From positions 1 to 64,000 of the forward strand of contig NZ_JAWDIE010000009.1 of NCBI RefSeq assembly GCF_037688875.1: a stretch of DNA of 64,000 nt. The letters are read 5' to 3'. The position numbers were made by a program, and so were the translations under genes. Under the pieces are notes generated by a model. That model made no database searches. It had not been told where the DNA came from and saw nothing but the letters and a program-made list of their open reading frames with translations. Below, in pieces: positions 17,461 through 25,727 of the stretch (its first letter is position 1; every line of letters starts with the position of its first letter). This stretch comes from Amphibiibacter pelophylacis (lineage in GTDB: Bacteria > Pseudomonadota > Gammaproteobacteria > Burkholderiales > Burkholderiaceae_C).

Positions 17461-18234
17461 TCAATCCCACTTTTTCCAGGGCGCCTTACCAGAAGCCCAA
17501 AGCTCCTCTAAGAGATGCTTGTCCCGAAGCGTATCCATGGGCTGCCAAAAACCGTGGTGTTCAAAGGCCATGAGTTGGCCATCCTCGGCAAGTTTCATCA
17601 GTGGCTCTTGCTCCCAGATAGTGCTGTCGCCATTCAGATACGACAAAACCTTTGGACTAAGAACGAAGAAGCCACCGTTGATCATCGCGCCATCGCCTTT
17701 CGGCTTTTCTTTAAAGCTTATGACCTGACGGCATTGAATGTCCAGCGCACCAAAACGGCCGGGCGGTAAGGTGGCAGTGAGGGTGGCGTCTTTGCCGTGT
17801 TGGCGATGAAAAGCAATGGCCGCAGAGATATCGATATCTCCCACTCCGTCGCCATATGTAAAACAAAAAGCCTCATCATCCTTCACGTATTCAGCAACTC
17901 TGCCGAGACGTCCGCCTGTCATCGAGTCATCCCCGGTATCTACAAGGGTGACTTTCCATGGCTCAGCACGTTTTTCATGCACGTGCATGGTGTTGGCTTG
18001 CATGTCGAAGGTAACGTCCGACATATGCAAAAAGTAGTTTGCAAAATACTCCTTGATGACGTACCCCTTGTAGCCGCAGCACACCACAAAATCATTAATG
18101 CCGTGGTGCGAGTACATTTTCATGATGTGCCAAAGTATGGGCTTGCCACCAATTTCTACCATAGGCTTCGGCCGGGTTGATGTCTCTTCGCTGAGCCTTG
18201 TTCCAAGTCCCCCTGCAAGAATGACTGCTTTCAT
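17461..18234 (-). CDS. ddhA: glucose-1-phosphate cytidylyltransferase
   Basis: The 257-residue enzyme (RfbF) makes CDP-glucose from CTP and glucose 1-phosphate, the entry step to 3,6-dideoxyhexoses. It opens with MKAVILAGGLGTRLSEETS and RPKPMVEIGGKPILWHIMK, the nucleotide-binding signature of sugar nucleotidylyltransferases. It also has FCFTYGDGVGDIDI, with the metal-binding Asp, and MINGGFFVL. Length and motifs match RfbF well. It lies between ddhD and ddhB, the same order as in Salmonella and Yersinia dideoxyhexose clusters. Confidence 0.95.
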   Translation of the reverse strand: MKAVILAGGLGTRLSEETSTRPKPMVEIGGKPILWHIMKMYSHHGINDFVVCCGYKGYVIKEYFANYFLHMSDVTFDMQANTMHVHEKRAEPWKVTLVDTGDDSMTGGRLGRVAEYVKDDEAFCFTYGDGVGDIDISAAIAFHRQHGKDATLTATLPPGRFGALDIQCRQVISFKEKPKGDGAMINGGFFVLSPKVLSYLNGDSTIWEQEPLMKLAEDGQLMAFEHHGFWQPMDTLRDKHLLEELWASGKAPWKKWD

Positions 18235-18258
18235 ATCTCGTCTTCAATATGGTTGATG

Positions 18259-19254
18259 TTAAATACTGCCTGAACTGACAAATGCATCGGAGTAAAAGCG
18301 CGCCATGGACAAACCAGCATTGGAAAGTAATTTTTTTGCAGCGTAGATCATGGCGTCAGAGCCGCAAGCGTAAACAGCTGCTTTGCTTAGATCCGGCGCT
18401 GTAGATAGCAAAATATCCTGAACATAGCCTGTAGCACCGGTCCAACCTTCGTGCGGGCGAGAAATCACAGGGATATAACGGTGCTTACCAGGGGTGGCCG
18501 CTATGTCAATGTATAAATCTTCGGTTTTCCGCCCGCCCCACAGCACGGTAATGGACTGGGGCTGCAGGTCTTCAGGAACATGCATTAACGATTCCAGCAT
18601 GGCTTTGACCGGCGCTATGCCGGTGCCTGTCGCCAAAAGAAAGATATCACTGTTTTTGCATTCGCGAAGGAAGAAGGTGCCCAGCGGTCCGGTCAAACGC
18701 AACAAGTCATTAAGCTTGGCATGGTTAAACCAGTAGTCACTCATCGCGCCGCCGTTAACGGCTTTGATATGCAACTCAAGCAACTTATCTGAAAAACTTG
18801 CGTTTGCCAGCGAGTAACTGCGTCGTGTGCCGTTGAGACCAATTACGTCTATGTATTGACCAGGTATGAAAGAGAAGGCTGAGGTAGGAGGAAGCCTGAG
18901 TTTTACTCGCAGAACATCGGATGCTAGCTTTTCTAGCTCGGCAATCCGGCAGGGGAGCGTTTTAGGCTGAGGCAGAGTAATACCCCCCAGATCCTCTATG
19001 TCCAGCTCAACATCTGTTTCCGCTGAGCGCACACAAGTGAGGATCCAGCCAGCCTCAATTTCCTCGGGGCTAAGACCCGTTTCTTCAGTTCGCGGACACG
19101 TTTGACCGCGTTGAACAAGCGCTTTGCATGTACTGCAGCGGCCAGTACGGCAACTGTAGGGCAGTGCGATGCCAGCAGCCGATGCGGCGTCCAACAGAGA
19201 GACTCCAGATTCTGCGACAAATTCCCGCCCACTGGTTAAATGAATTATCGCCAC
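18259..19254 (-). CDS. ddhD: CDP-6-deoxy-delta-3,4-glucoseen reductase (E3)
   Basis: The 331-residue flavoprotein (RfbI/AscD type) passes electrons from NADH through FAD and a [2Fe-2S] centre to the E1 dehydrase. The N-terminal plant-type ferredoxin domain has C35-x4-C40-x2-C43 and C74. The FAD-binding region has RRSYSLANAS, and the NAD region has LLATGTGIAPVKAMLES and YACGSDAMI. It starts with GTG at 19254, three bases after the gmd stop. It is the first gene of the CDP-sugar block. Confidence 0.9.
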   Translation of the reverse strand: MAIIHLTSGREFVAESGVSLLDAASAAGIALPYSCRTGRCSTCKALVQRGQTCPRTEETGLSPEEIEAGWILTCVRSAETDVELDIEDLGGITLPQPKTLPCRIAELEKLASDVLRVKLRLPPTSAFSFIPGQYIDVIGLNGTRRSYSLANASFSDKLLELHIKAVNGGAMSDYWFNHAKLNDLLRLTGPLGTFFLRECKNSDIFLLATGTGIAPVKAMLESLMHVPEDLQPQSITVLWGGRKTEDLYIDIAATPGKHRYIPVISRPHEGWTGATGYVQDILLSTAPDLSKAAVYACGSDAMIYAAKKLLSNAGLSMARFYSDAFVSSGSI

Positions 19255-19257
19255 AGA

Positions 19258-20397
19258 TTATTCGACGCTGACGTTCACGACAAACCCGTTGGCCTTCAGC
19301 AGAGCGTGTTGCTTAGCCGCTTGCAAGTCAGCAGCCACCATTTCGGCGCACATCTGTTGCACCGTGATCTCAGGTGTCCAGCCCAGCTTGGCCTTGGCTT
19401 TCGATGGATCGCCGAGCAGGGTTTCCACCTCGGTGGGACGGAAGTAGCGCGGGTCGACGCGTACGACGATCTGCCCGGGTTTGAGCGCTGGCGCTTTGTC
19501 GCCCTCAATGCTGTCAATGATCGCGACTTCGTCCACCCCTTGGCCATCAAAGCGCAACTTGACGCCCAGTTCAGCAGCCGACCATTCAATGAACTGGCGC
19601 ACGCTATATTGGACACCGGTCGCAATCACATAATCTTCAGGCTTCTCTTGCTGCAGCATCATCCACTGCATGCGCACATAGTCTTTGGCATGGCCCCAGT
19701 CACGCAGCGCATCCATATTGCCCATGTACAGGCATGGCTCCAAGCCCTGAGCAATGTTCGCCAATCCGCGGGTGATTTTGCGAGTCACGAAGGTTTCGCC
19801 GCGACGTGGACTCTCGTGGTTGAAAAGAATACCGTTGCAGGCGTAAATGCCATAAGCCTCGCGGTAGTTCACAACGATCCAGTACGCGTACATTTTGGCC
19901 ACAGCATAGGGGCTGCGAGGATAAAACGGCGTGGTTTCCTTTTGTGGAATTTCTTGCACCAAGCCGTACAGCTCGCTGGTACTGGCTTGATAGAAGCGCG
20001 TCTTTTTCTCAAGGCCCAATATCCGAATGGCTTCGAGAATACGCAGCGTGCCAATGCCGTCAACGTCTGCCGTGTATTCAGGGCTTTCGAACGACACGGC
20101 CACATGGCTCATGGCACCGAGGTTGTAAATCTCGTCTGGCTGAGTTTCCTGAATAATGCGCACTAGGTTGCTGGTGTCGGACAAATCACCGTAGTGCAAC
20201 TTGAAGCACGCATTGTCGATATGAGGGTCTTGGTAGATGTGGTCGATGCGCTGGGTGTTGAACAAGCTACCCCTGCGTTTAATGCCGTGGACGATGTAAC
20301 CTTTTTCAAGCAGAAACTCGGCGAGGTAGGAACCATCTTGACCCGTGATGCCGGTAATGAGGGCCACTTTTGGGGTTGCACTGGGTGTTGTCATCAT
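19258..20397 (-). CDS. gmd: GDP-mannose 4,6-dehydratase
   Basis: This 379-residue enzyme converts GDP-mannose to GDP-4-keto-6-deoxymannose. It has ALITGITGQDGSYLAEFLL for NADP, FYQASTSELYG with the catalytic Thr/Ser-Glu pair, SPYAVAKMYAYW with YxxxK, and NHESPRRGETFVTRK, all typical of Gmd. It starts ATGATG, so either codon could be used. Together with fcl and manC it forms the GDP-L-fucose route. Phosphomannomutase (manB) is not in the window and must be supplied elsewhere. Confidence 0.95.
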   Translation of the reverse strand: MMTTPSATPKVALITGITGQDGSYLAEFLLEKGYIVHGIKRRGSLFNTQRIDHIYQDPHIDNACFKLHYGDLSDTSNLVRIIQETQPDEIYNLGAMSHVAVSFESPEYTADVDGIGTLRILEAIRILGLEKKTRFYQASTSELYGLVQEIPQKETTPFYPRSPYAVAKMYAYWIVVNYREAYGIYACNGILFNHESPRRGETFVTRKITRGLANIAQGLEPCLYMGNMDALRDWGHAKDYVRMQWMMLQQEKPEDYVIATGVQYSVRQFIEWSAAELGVKLRFDGQGVDEVAIIDSIEGDKAPALKPGQIVVRVDPRYFRPTEVETLLGDPSKAKAKLGWTPEITVQQMCAEMVAADLQAAKQHALLKANGFVVNVSVE

Positions 20398-20412
20398 TTG
20401 TTTTCTCTATGT

Positions 20413-21390
20413 TTATGCGGCGTAACGGGCCAAAAAGTCTTCGTAGGCGACTTTCAGGCCTACTTCAAGTCCGACCTGTGCTTGCCAGCCCAATGCGTTA
20501 AGACGGGTGCTGTCCATGAGCTTGCGCGGCGCACCGTCAGGCTTAGTAGGGTCAGTGTGGATGGGGCCGGTGTAGCCCACGGTTCGAGCCACGGTTTGTG
20601 CCATTTCCAAGATGGTCACGTCTTCCCCACAGCCCACGTTAATGTGGCTGAGCATGGGCTGGGTGTACTGGCTATAGGTGGCTTGGGGCAAGTTCATGAC
20701 GTGCACACTGGCTGCTGCCATGTCGTCCACATACAAGAATTCGCGCTTGGGTGTGCCGGTGCCCCAGATGGTGACGCTGGGCGCCTGGCTGACCTTGGCT
20801 TCATGGAAGCGACGAATCAGCGCCGGAATGACGTGAGAGTTCTCTGGGTGGTAGTTGTCGCCAGGGCCGTAGAGGTTGGTGGGCATAACGCTGCGGTAGT
20901 CCACCCCATGGCTTTGGCCGTACTGCCGGTTGTAGCTTTCGCACAGCTTGATGCCAGCAATCTTGGCAATGGCGTAGGGCTCGTTGGTGGGTTCCAGCGG
21001 GCCTGTCAGTAAGGCGTCTTCGCGCATGGGCTGATCTGCCAGCTTGGGGTAGATACAGCTTGAACCCAGGAAAAGCAGCTTTTGCACGCCATTGCGAAAG
21101 GCCGCATCGATGACGTTAGCCTGCATCGTCAGGTTTTGATAGATGAATTCGGCCGGATATGTGTTGTTTGCGTGTATGCCGCCCACTTTGGCTGCAGCGA
21201 GATAGACTTGATCAGGGTTTTCGATAGCAAAAAACTGGTTAACATCCACCTGATTAGTTAAGTCCAGTTTGGTATGCGTACGTGTGACGATGCGCTCGGC
21301 CGGGTGGCCATTCGATAACAGATGGCGCACGATGGCTGAGCCCACCATTCCACGGTGGCCAGCGACGTAGATTTTAGAATGTTGGTTCAC
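20413..21390 (-). CDS. fcl: GDP-L-fucose synthase
   Basis: The 325-residue epimerase-reductase (WcaG) converts the Gmd product to GDP-L-fucose. It has YVAGHRGMVGSAIVRHL at the nucleotide site, LLFLGSSCIYPK, EPYAIAKIAGIKLCESYNRQ with the catalytic Tyr and Lys, and MPTNLYGPGDNYH. The start codon is GTG at 21390 and overlaps the manC stop by 4 bases. Motifs and length match Fcl closely. Confidence 0.95.
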   Translation of the reverse strand: MNQHSKIYVAGHRGMVGSAIVRHLLSNGHPAERIVTRTHTKLDLTNQVDVNQFFAIENPDQVYLAAAKVGGIHANNTYPAEFIYQNLTMQANVIDAAFRNGVQKLLFLGSSCIYPKLADQPMREDALLTGPLEPTNEPYAIAKIAGIKLCESYNRQYGQSHGVDYRSVMPTNLYGPGDNYHPENSHVIPALIRRFHEAKVSQAPSVTIWGTGTPKREFLYVDDMAAASVHVMNLPQATYSQYTQPMLSHINVGCGEDVTILEMAQTVARTVGYTGPIHTDPTKPDGAPRKLMDSTRLNALGWQAQVGLEVGLKVAYEDFLARYAA

Positions 21391-22835
21391 GGTTTTGCAC
21401 GCCCGTAAGTATCGTCAAAACGAATGATGTCGTCTTCTCCTAGGTAGCTGCCAGACTGCACTTCGATGATTTCGAGTGGTATTGTGCCGGGGTTGGCTAG
21501 GCGATGAACCTCGCCTAGCGGTATGTAGGTGGATTGGTTTTCTGTAAGGGTCAGCACCCGGTCACCGTTGGTGATTTCGGCGGTGCCCGTCACCACAATC
21601 CAGTGTTCGGCACGGTGATGGTGTTTTTGCAAGCTGAGGCTGGCTTTAGGCTTGACCTGAATGCGTTTAACCTTGAATCGACCCCCCTCGTCTATGCTAT
21701 CGTACCAACCCCAGGGGCGATGCACTTTTCGATGCAGCGTGTGCTCTTCTCGCTTTGTTTTCTGCAGCTGGTTGACGATATGTTTAACGTCTTGGCTGCG
21801 GGATTTATCGGCAACCAAGACGGCGTCGGGCGTTTCCACCACGATCAGGTTTTCTACACCGACCAAGCTGACAAGGCGGCTTGTTGCATGCACCAAGGTA
21901 TTGCGGCTGTCGGTGGTCAGTACATCACCTAAGTGCGCATTGCCAGCTTCGTCTTTTGGCAAGACATTCCAGACGGCATCCCAAGCCCCCAGGTCATTCC
22001 AACCTGCGTCTAGCGGGACCATCTTGATGGGGAAGTTGCTGCCCGGGCAGTGTTCCATGGCTGCGTAATCTACTGACTCGGAGGAGATGGCAGCGAATTC
22101 AGCCTTGCCCGGGCGAGTAAATGCATTGTCAGCGCTGCGCTTGTCCCAAGCGGCCTGCGTGGCTTGTAGAATATCTGGTCGGAACTGTTCGAGCGCCTTC
22201 AGCCAAGCAGAGGATTTGAGCACGAAGATGCCAGCATTCCAGTAGTAGCCGCCTTCGTTCAGATAGTTTTCGGCTGTGGGGGCGTCTGGTTTCTCAACAA
22301 AGCGACGGACATTATGTATGCCGGCATTCTCTTCAGGTTGGTTGATTTGGATATAGCCATAACCAGTCTCTGGCTTGTTCGGCATCACACCCAAAATGAC
22401 GATGGTCCCGTTGGCAGCCTCTGCCACTGCTTGTTGCATGGCGGAAGTGAAGGAGTCAGCTTTCACCACGGTTTGATCAGCTGGCGTGACGACCAAAACA
22501 GGGTCAGCTCCGTCTTCCATGGCTGCTAGTGCCGCCAATGTGAGTGCAGGTGCAGTATTTCTGCCCACGGGTTCCAAAAGCGCACATCCGAGTTCAACGC
22601 CGATTTCGCGAAGTTGCTCTGCAGCGAGAAACCGATGGTCTTCACCGGTAACGATGAGGGGTGATGCGACCTGTATCTGTGCATTGCCTAGATTTCCTAG
22701 GCGCAAAGCGGCTTGTTGAAACAAACTTTTATCGCCTGTTAAACACAGAAACTGCTTAGGGAAACCAGTGCGCGACAGTGGCCACAAACGGGTTCCTGAA
22801 CCACCGCAGAGAATTACAGGGGTAACGTTGATCAT
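21387..22835 (-). CDS. manC: mannose-1-P guanylyltransferase / mannose-6-P isomerase
   Basis: This 482-residue bifunctional enzyme supplies GDP-mannose. The N-terminal nucleotidyltransferase domain shows LCGGSGTRLWPLSRTGFPKQ and later FVEKPD. The C-terminal type II isomerase cupin shows RPWGWYDSIDEG, LSLQKHHHRAEHW with metal-binding His residues, and YIPLGEVHRLANPG. It overlaps the upstream regulator gene by 4 bases (ATGA), so regulator and sugar genes share a transcript. Confidence 0.95.
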   Translation of the reverse strand: MINVTPVILCGGSGTRLWPLSRTGFPKQFLCLTGDKSLFQQAALRLGNLGNAQIQVASPLIVTGEDHRFLAAEQLREIGVELGCALLEPVGRNTAPALTLAALAAMEDGADPVLVVTPADQTVVKADSFTSAMQQAVAEAANGTIVILGVMPNKPETGYGYIQINQPEENAGIHNVRRFVEKPDAPTAENYLNEGGYYWNAGIFVLKSSAWLKALEQFRPDILQATQAAWDKRSADNAFTRPGKAEFAAISSESVDYAAMEHCPGSNFPIKMVPLDAGWNDLGAWDAVWNVLPKDEAGNAHLGDVLTTDSRNTLVHATSRLVSLVGVENLIVVETPDAVLVADKSRSQDVKHIVNQLQKTKREEHTLHRKVHRPWGWYDSIDEGGRFKVKRIQVKPKASLSLQKHHHRAEHWIVVTGTAEITNGDRVLTLTENQSTYIPLGEVHRLANPGTIPLEIIEVQSGSYLGEDDIIRFDDTYGRAKP

Positions 22836-23197
22836 GCTTTTTGAGTTCTTTCTTCGCTGGCTTTTTCAACTTCAGACACCAAGGCTTCAATTTCGCCCTT
22901 CAGCGCCTCGTATTCATCCATCTTGCGCTGCAAGAACCGGTGGGCAATATCGGCTTTCTCTGCCATGCCAGTTGGGGTCAGCACATAAACGTAGCCAAAC
23001 TTGTTCTTGGAAGTGGCGAAGTTTTTCATCTTCACCAAGCCCTTTTCCATCAGCGCTTTCAGACAGTAATTCAACCCACCTACACTGATTCCCAGTTGCT
23101 CGGCCAGCTCTCGCTGGGTCAAGTCAGGGTTGTCTTGCAGAATGCGCATGATCCGGAAATGCGTGTCTTCCTGGATCTTGGCTTGGCGGCTGGTCAT
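22832..23197 (-). CDS. MarR-type EPS-associated transcriptional regulator
   Basis: The 121-residue protein has a winged helix with TQRELAEQLGISVGGLNYCLKAL as recognition region (about residues 27-49) and ends in a charged, probably coiled-coil segment rich in Glu and Lys. It matches the EPS-associated MarR group found at the head of exopolysaccharide and O-antigen loci. The start at 23197 (MTSRQAK) is supported by homology; an open upstream extension is rich in unlikely residues. As first gene after the ops-bearing leader it probably tunes expression of the operon, including itself. Confidence 0.85.
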   Translation of the reverse strand: MTSRQAKIQEDTHFRIMRILQDNPDLTQRELAEQLGISVGGLNYCLKALMEKGLVKMKNFATSKNKFGYVYVLTPTGMAEKADIAHRFLQRKMDEYEALKGEIEALVSEVEKASEERTQKA

Positions 23198-23245
23198 GCT
23201 TATGGGGCTGTTTTGTGTTGGCGTGAAAGCTGAATCGGCTTTGTG

Positions 23246-23257
23246 CACGCTACCGCC
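23246..23257 (-). promoter_or_regulatory. ops element (RfaH recruitment site)
   Basis: The minus strand reads GGCGGTAGCGTG, identical to the 12-base ops core of enterobacterial JUMPstart sequences. It lies about 50 bases upstream of the first operon gene and about 100 bases downstream of the rfaH stop. In known systems RfaH binds RNA polymerase paused at ops and stays on to suppress termination through long surface-polysaccharide operons. The orientation is correct for the operon. Confidence 0.8.
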
Positions 23258-23296
23258 GTGCCGTGACACGCTCGGCAGCGCGATGCGTGCGCATCC

Positions 23297-23318
23297 GTTC
23301 AACATTGAACACATTCTA
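23297..23318 (-). promoter_or_regulatory. candidate promoter and operator of the O-antigen operon
   Basis: The inverted repeat GTTCAACATTGAAC at 23297-23310 has perfect 6-base arms and a 2-base spacer. Immediately upstream on the minus strand is TAGAAT (23318-23313), which could serve as a -10 box, though no strong -35 is visible. The position between rfaH and ops suggests the start of the operon transcript, with the repeat as a possible site for the adjacent MarR-type regulator. This is inference. Confidence 0.4.
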
Positions 23319-23356
23319 GCGCCTGCCAACTGCGCTCGGCCGAAAAAAACTGCCAA

Positions 23357-23902
23357 CTACTCCACCCTCGCCAAGTCTCCCGCATCCACCCGCATCTCGA
23401 CCTTCCTGCTCATGATCTCCAGCAGAATCAGCGCCCTCCGTTCAGCGTCCGCTGTCTGGTAGATGGCTTCGATGCCGGCAAACGGCCCTCGCGTGATGAC
23501 GACGGTTTCGCCGCTGTGGAACAGCGCTTCCAGTGGTCTGGCCTGCTCACGCTCGCGCAGAAGGTCCACCAGCGCATCATCCACGCGCGCGGTTTGCGTG
23601 CCAAAGCGCACCAGCTGGCTCACGCCCAAGGTCGAGCGGATCGGCGCCCAGCTCTTGGCCTGATCGCTGCTGTCCAGCTGGATGAAGAGGTAGCGGGGGA
23701 ACATGGCCTCGGTCACCACGAGCGCCTTGCCACGCCGCACGCGCTCAATGCGCATCTGAGGCAGGTAGCAAGCGTAACCTTGACGCTCCAGATTCGTCAG
23801 GGCGATGGTCTCCTGGCGGGGTTTGGTGTGAACCAGGTACCAGAATGTCGTGAGGGTGGCAGTGCTCTCAGCGGTGCCAGGAGCCGTTGCCGTCTCGCTC
23901 AA
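23357..23902 (-). CDS. rfaH: transcription antiterminator RfaH
   Basis: This NusG paralogue of about 181 residues has the NGN domain FWYLVHTKPRQETIALTNL and YLPQMRIERVRRG, then the insertion-free FPRYLFIQL block. Its C-terminal KOW region includes GETVVITRGPFAGIEAIYQ. It would bind polymerase at the ops site directly downstream and promote long-range transcription of the O-antigen operon. There is no ATG near the N-terminus. TTG at 23902 has a GGAGG five bases upstream and overlaps the wecA stop; GTG at 23914 is the alternative. Confidence 0.85.
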   Translation of the reverse strand: MSETATAPGTAESTATLTTFWYLVHTKPRQETIALTNLERQGYACYLPQMRIERVRRGKALVVTEAMFPRYLFIQLDSSDQAKSWAPIRSTLGVSQLVRFGTQTARVDDALVDLLREREQARPLEALFHSGETVVITRGPFAGIEAIYQTADAERRALILLEIMSRKVEMRVDAGDLARVE

Positions 23903-24999
23903 CTCAGCCTCCACCCAAACCTCACCACCCTCACATAAACCAGGTGGTACACCGCCGCACACAGTGCGAAACTCAGCACCAGCAGCGCCGTCGAGTGATA
24001 AAACAGCAGCGCACAGGCGCAGGGCAGCGCGCAGTAGGCCCACAACGGGGGGCTGGTCATGCCGTTCTGGAAGGGCTGTGAGTAGCCCTTGAACCAACGG
24101 CGTGCGATGCGGCCGTAGATCAGGTGGTGCAGGTGCGCCTTGTCGGGTTGGCCGGGATGGTGGCCGTCGCGCTTGTGGCGGCGCCAGATGCTGGCGAAGA
24201 CCTCGATGCTGGGGTAGCCGCAGATCAGTACGCCCGTCCAGACCGACACTCCTTCGTTGCGCATGGGCAGCATCACGGTCAGCCACGCCAGCAGAAAGCC
24301 CGCCAGGTAGGCACCGCCATCGCCCAGGAAAATCTTCCCCCAGGGGAAGTTCATGGCGCCAAAGCCCAGCATGACAGCGGCCAGGGTCAGGGCGATCTGG
24401 GCGAGCACCGGGTCGTCGACCTGCAGTGCGACCAGCGCCACGGTCCCAAAGCACAGCACCAGCGTGCCCGACGACAGGCCGTTAAAGCCGTCAACGATGT
24501 TGACTGCGTTGGCGATGCCGCCCACGCAGAAGGCGGTGAACAGCACCGAGAACGGCAGCCACAGCAGCAGCCAGTCCAGGCCCCAGGTGTTGGCGTGGGT
24601 CAGGTGATAGTCGGTCAGCCACCAGGCCAGCACGCCGCTGCCTATGGTGGCCCACAGCCGGGTCCGTACGCTGATGCGCTTGGTGATGTCCTCGGCCATG
24701 CCAAAGCCGAAGCACGGCAGGCTGGCAACCAGCATCTGCAACATCAGCATCACGTCTTCGTTGAAAGGGTCACCACCCCGCCCGCGCATTTGGGCGCCCA
24801 GGGCCGCAATCAGGCCGAACATCAGGGCGACGCCGCCGATGCGCGGGGTGGGCGTGCGGTGCATTTTCTGCACGCCGGACAGGCCGTCCATGCTGAAGCG
24901 GCCGTGCCAGCCCTGGGTCAGCACCAGAATGGCGGCGGTGGCAAAGGCCACGACTCCGCTCAGGCAGATGCTGGACCAGTCGAGTGTGTGGGTTGTCAT
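23899..24999 (-). CDS. wecA: UDP-GlcNAc:undecaprenyl-phosphate GlcNAc-1-P transferase
   Basis: The 366-residue polytopic protein starts O-unit synthesis by moving a HexNAc 1-phosphate to undecaprenyl phosphate. It has about eleven hydrophobic spans and the family motifs: GMAEDITKRIS with the Asp pair, GGIANAVNIVDGFNGLSSG, WGKIFLGDGGAYLAGF, and the cytoplasmic PDKAHLHHLIYGRI loop. The initiating sugar is probably GlcNAc or another HexNAc. It is the first gene of the locus and overlaps rfaH at its end. Confidence 0.9.
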   Translation of the reverse strand: MTTHTLDWSSICLSGVVAFATAAILVLTQGWHGRFSMDGLSGVQKMHRTPTPRIGGVALMFGLIAALGAQMRGRGGDPFNEDVMLMLQMLVASLPCFGFGMAEDITKRISVRTRLWATIGSGVLAWWLTDYHLTHANTWGLDWLLLWLPFSVLFTAFCVGGIANAVNIVDGFNGLSSGTLVLCFGTVALVALQVDDPVLAQIALTLAAVMLGFGAMNFPWGKIFLGDGGAYLAGFLLAWLTVMLPMRNEGVSVWTGVLICGYPSIEVFASIWRRHKRDGHHPGQPDKAHLHHLIYGRIARRWFKGYSQPFQNGMTSPPLWAYCALPCACALLFYHSTALLVLSFALCAAVYHLVYVRVVRFGWRLS

Positions 25000-25088
25000 G
25001 ACGGTGTCTTGAAAAGGCCCCTGCCGGGACGATCCATCGGCAGAGGCCTTGCTGGCATTTTAGCGGTTCTGCCCGCTAAAGTGTTGCG

Positions 25089-25727
25089 TCAGAACGGCGC
25101 TTCCAGCAGCACCTGATCGCTGCCCAACTCGGGGTTGATCTGCCACAGCTGGAGGGCGGGCACCTCCTGCAGCGGGTTGGCGAGGTCGGCCACGCAGTCG
25201 ACCAGGCCGAAGCGGGCGCTGCTCTCGGTCTCGGTGATGGCGTTGACGCAGCGGTTTTCCGACACCGAGTACAGCTGCACGGCGCCTGTGGTGCTCGGGA
25301 TGAAGGCGAACTGCTGCCGCTGGCTGCCCGGCACGCAGCCGATGGTGGTGATGCGCTTGTCATCGCCGACCGCCTTGCACTGGCCGGTGTGGTCTTCCAG
25401 CATCACTTTGCCAAAAACCCAGGCTTTGCCCGTGAAGGTGATGTCGTTCGAGACCTCGTGCACGATCAGGTTCTGCGCGTCGAAATCGGTCTCCTCCTGG
25501 TAACGGCCCAAGGCAAAGCCCAGCGCCACATTGCGCAGCGCCACGCGCGTGATCGAAGGCAGCGGGTCGGGCGGCGCGCCACCCGCATTGCTGCCGTCTG
25601 GCGTCGTGCCGGGCTGTCCGGCTTGGCCGGGTTGGCCGGGCTGAGCCGGAAAAGGGGGAAGCACGCTGTTCTGCGCGCAGGCGGCCAGCAGCGCGCTGGC
25701 CAGCAGGGAGAGGGTGAGGCGCTTCAT
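25089..25727 (-). CDS. cdtC: cytolethal distending toxin subunit C (lectin-like, lipoprotein)
   Basis: The 212-residue protein has a lipoprotein signal ending LLAAC at Cys17, then a Pro/Gly-rich linker (about residues 22-50). The lectin-like domain has ricin-type Cys pairs in TGQCKAVGDD...TIGCVPG and NRCVNAIT...LVDCVAD, and ends with QLWQINPELGSD. CdtC and CdtA flank CdtB in the holotoxin and mediate binding to host cells. It overlaps cdtB by 4 bases (ATGA). In described CDTs the lipobox is usually on CdtA, so its presence here is unusual. Assignment as CdtC rests on gene position and the lectin pattern; similarity by eye is weaker than for CdtB. Confidence 0.75.
   Translation of the reverse strand: MKRLTLSLLASALLAACAQNSVLPPFPAQPGQPGQAGQPGTTPDGSNAGGAPPDPLPSITRVALRNVALGFALGRYQEETDFDAQNLIVHEVSNDITFTGKAWVFGKVMLEDHTGQCKAVGDDKRITTIGCVPGSQRQQFAFIPSTTGAVQLYSVSENRCVNAITETESSARFGLVDCVADLANPLQEVPALQLWQINPELGSDQVLLEAPF

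Noticed and set aside
23903..24454. N-terminal extension of the rfaH frame into wecA
   Set aside because: The extension is the antisyntactic reading of wecA and has no NusG-like sequence. Family likeness begins only at FWYLVHTKPRQ.
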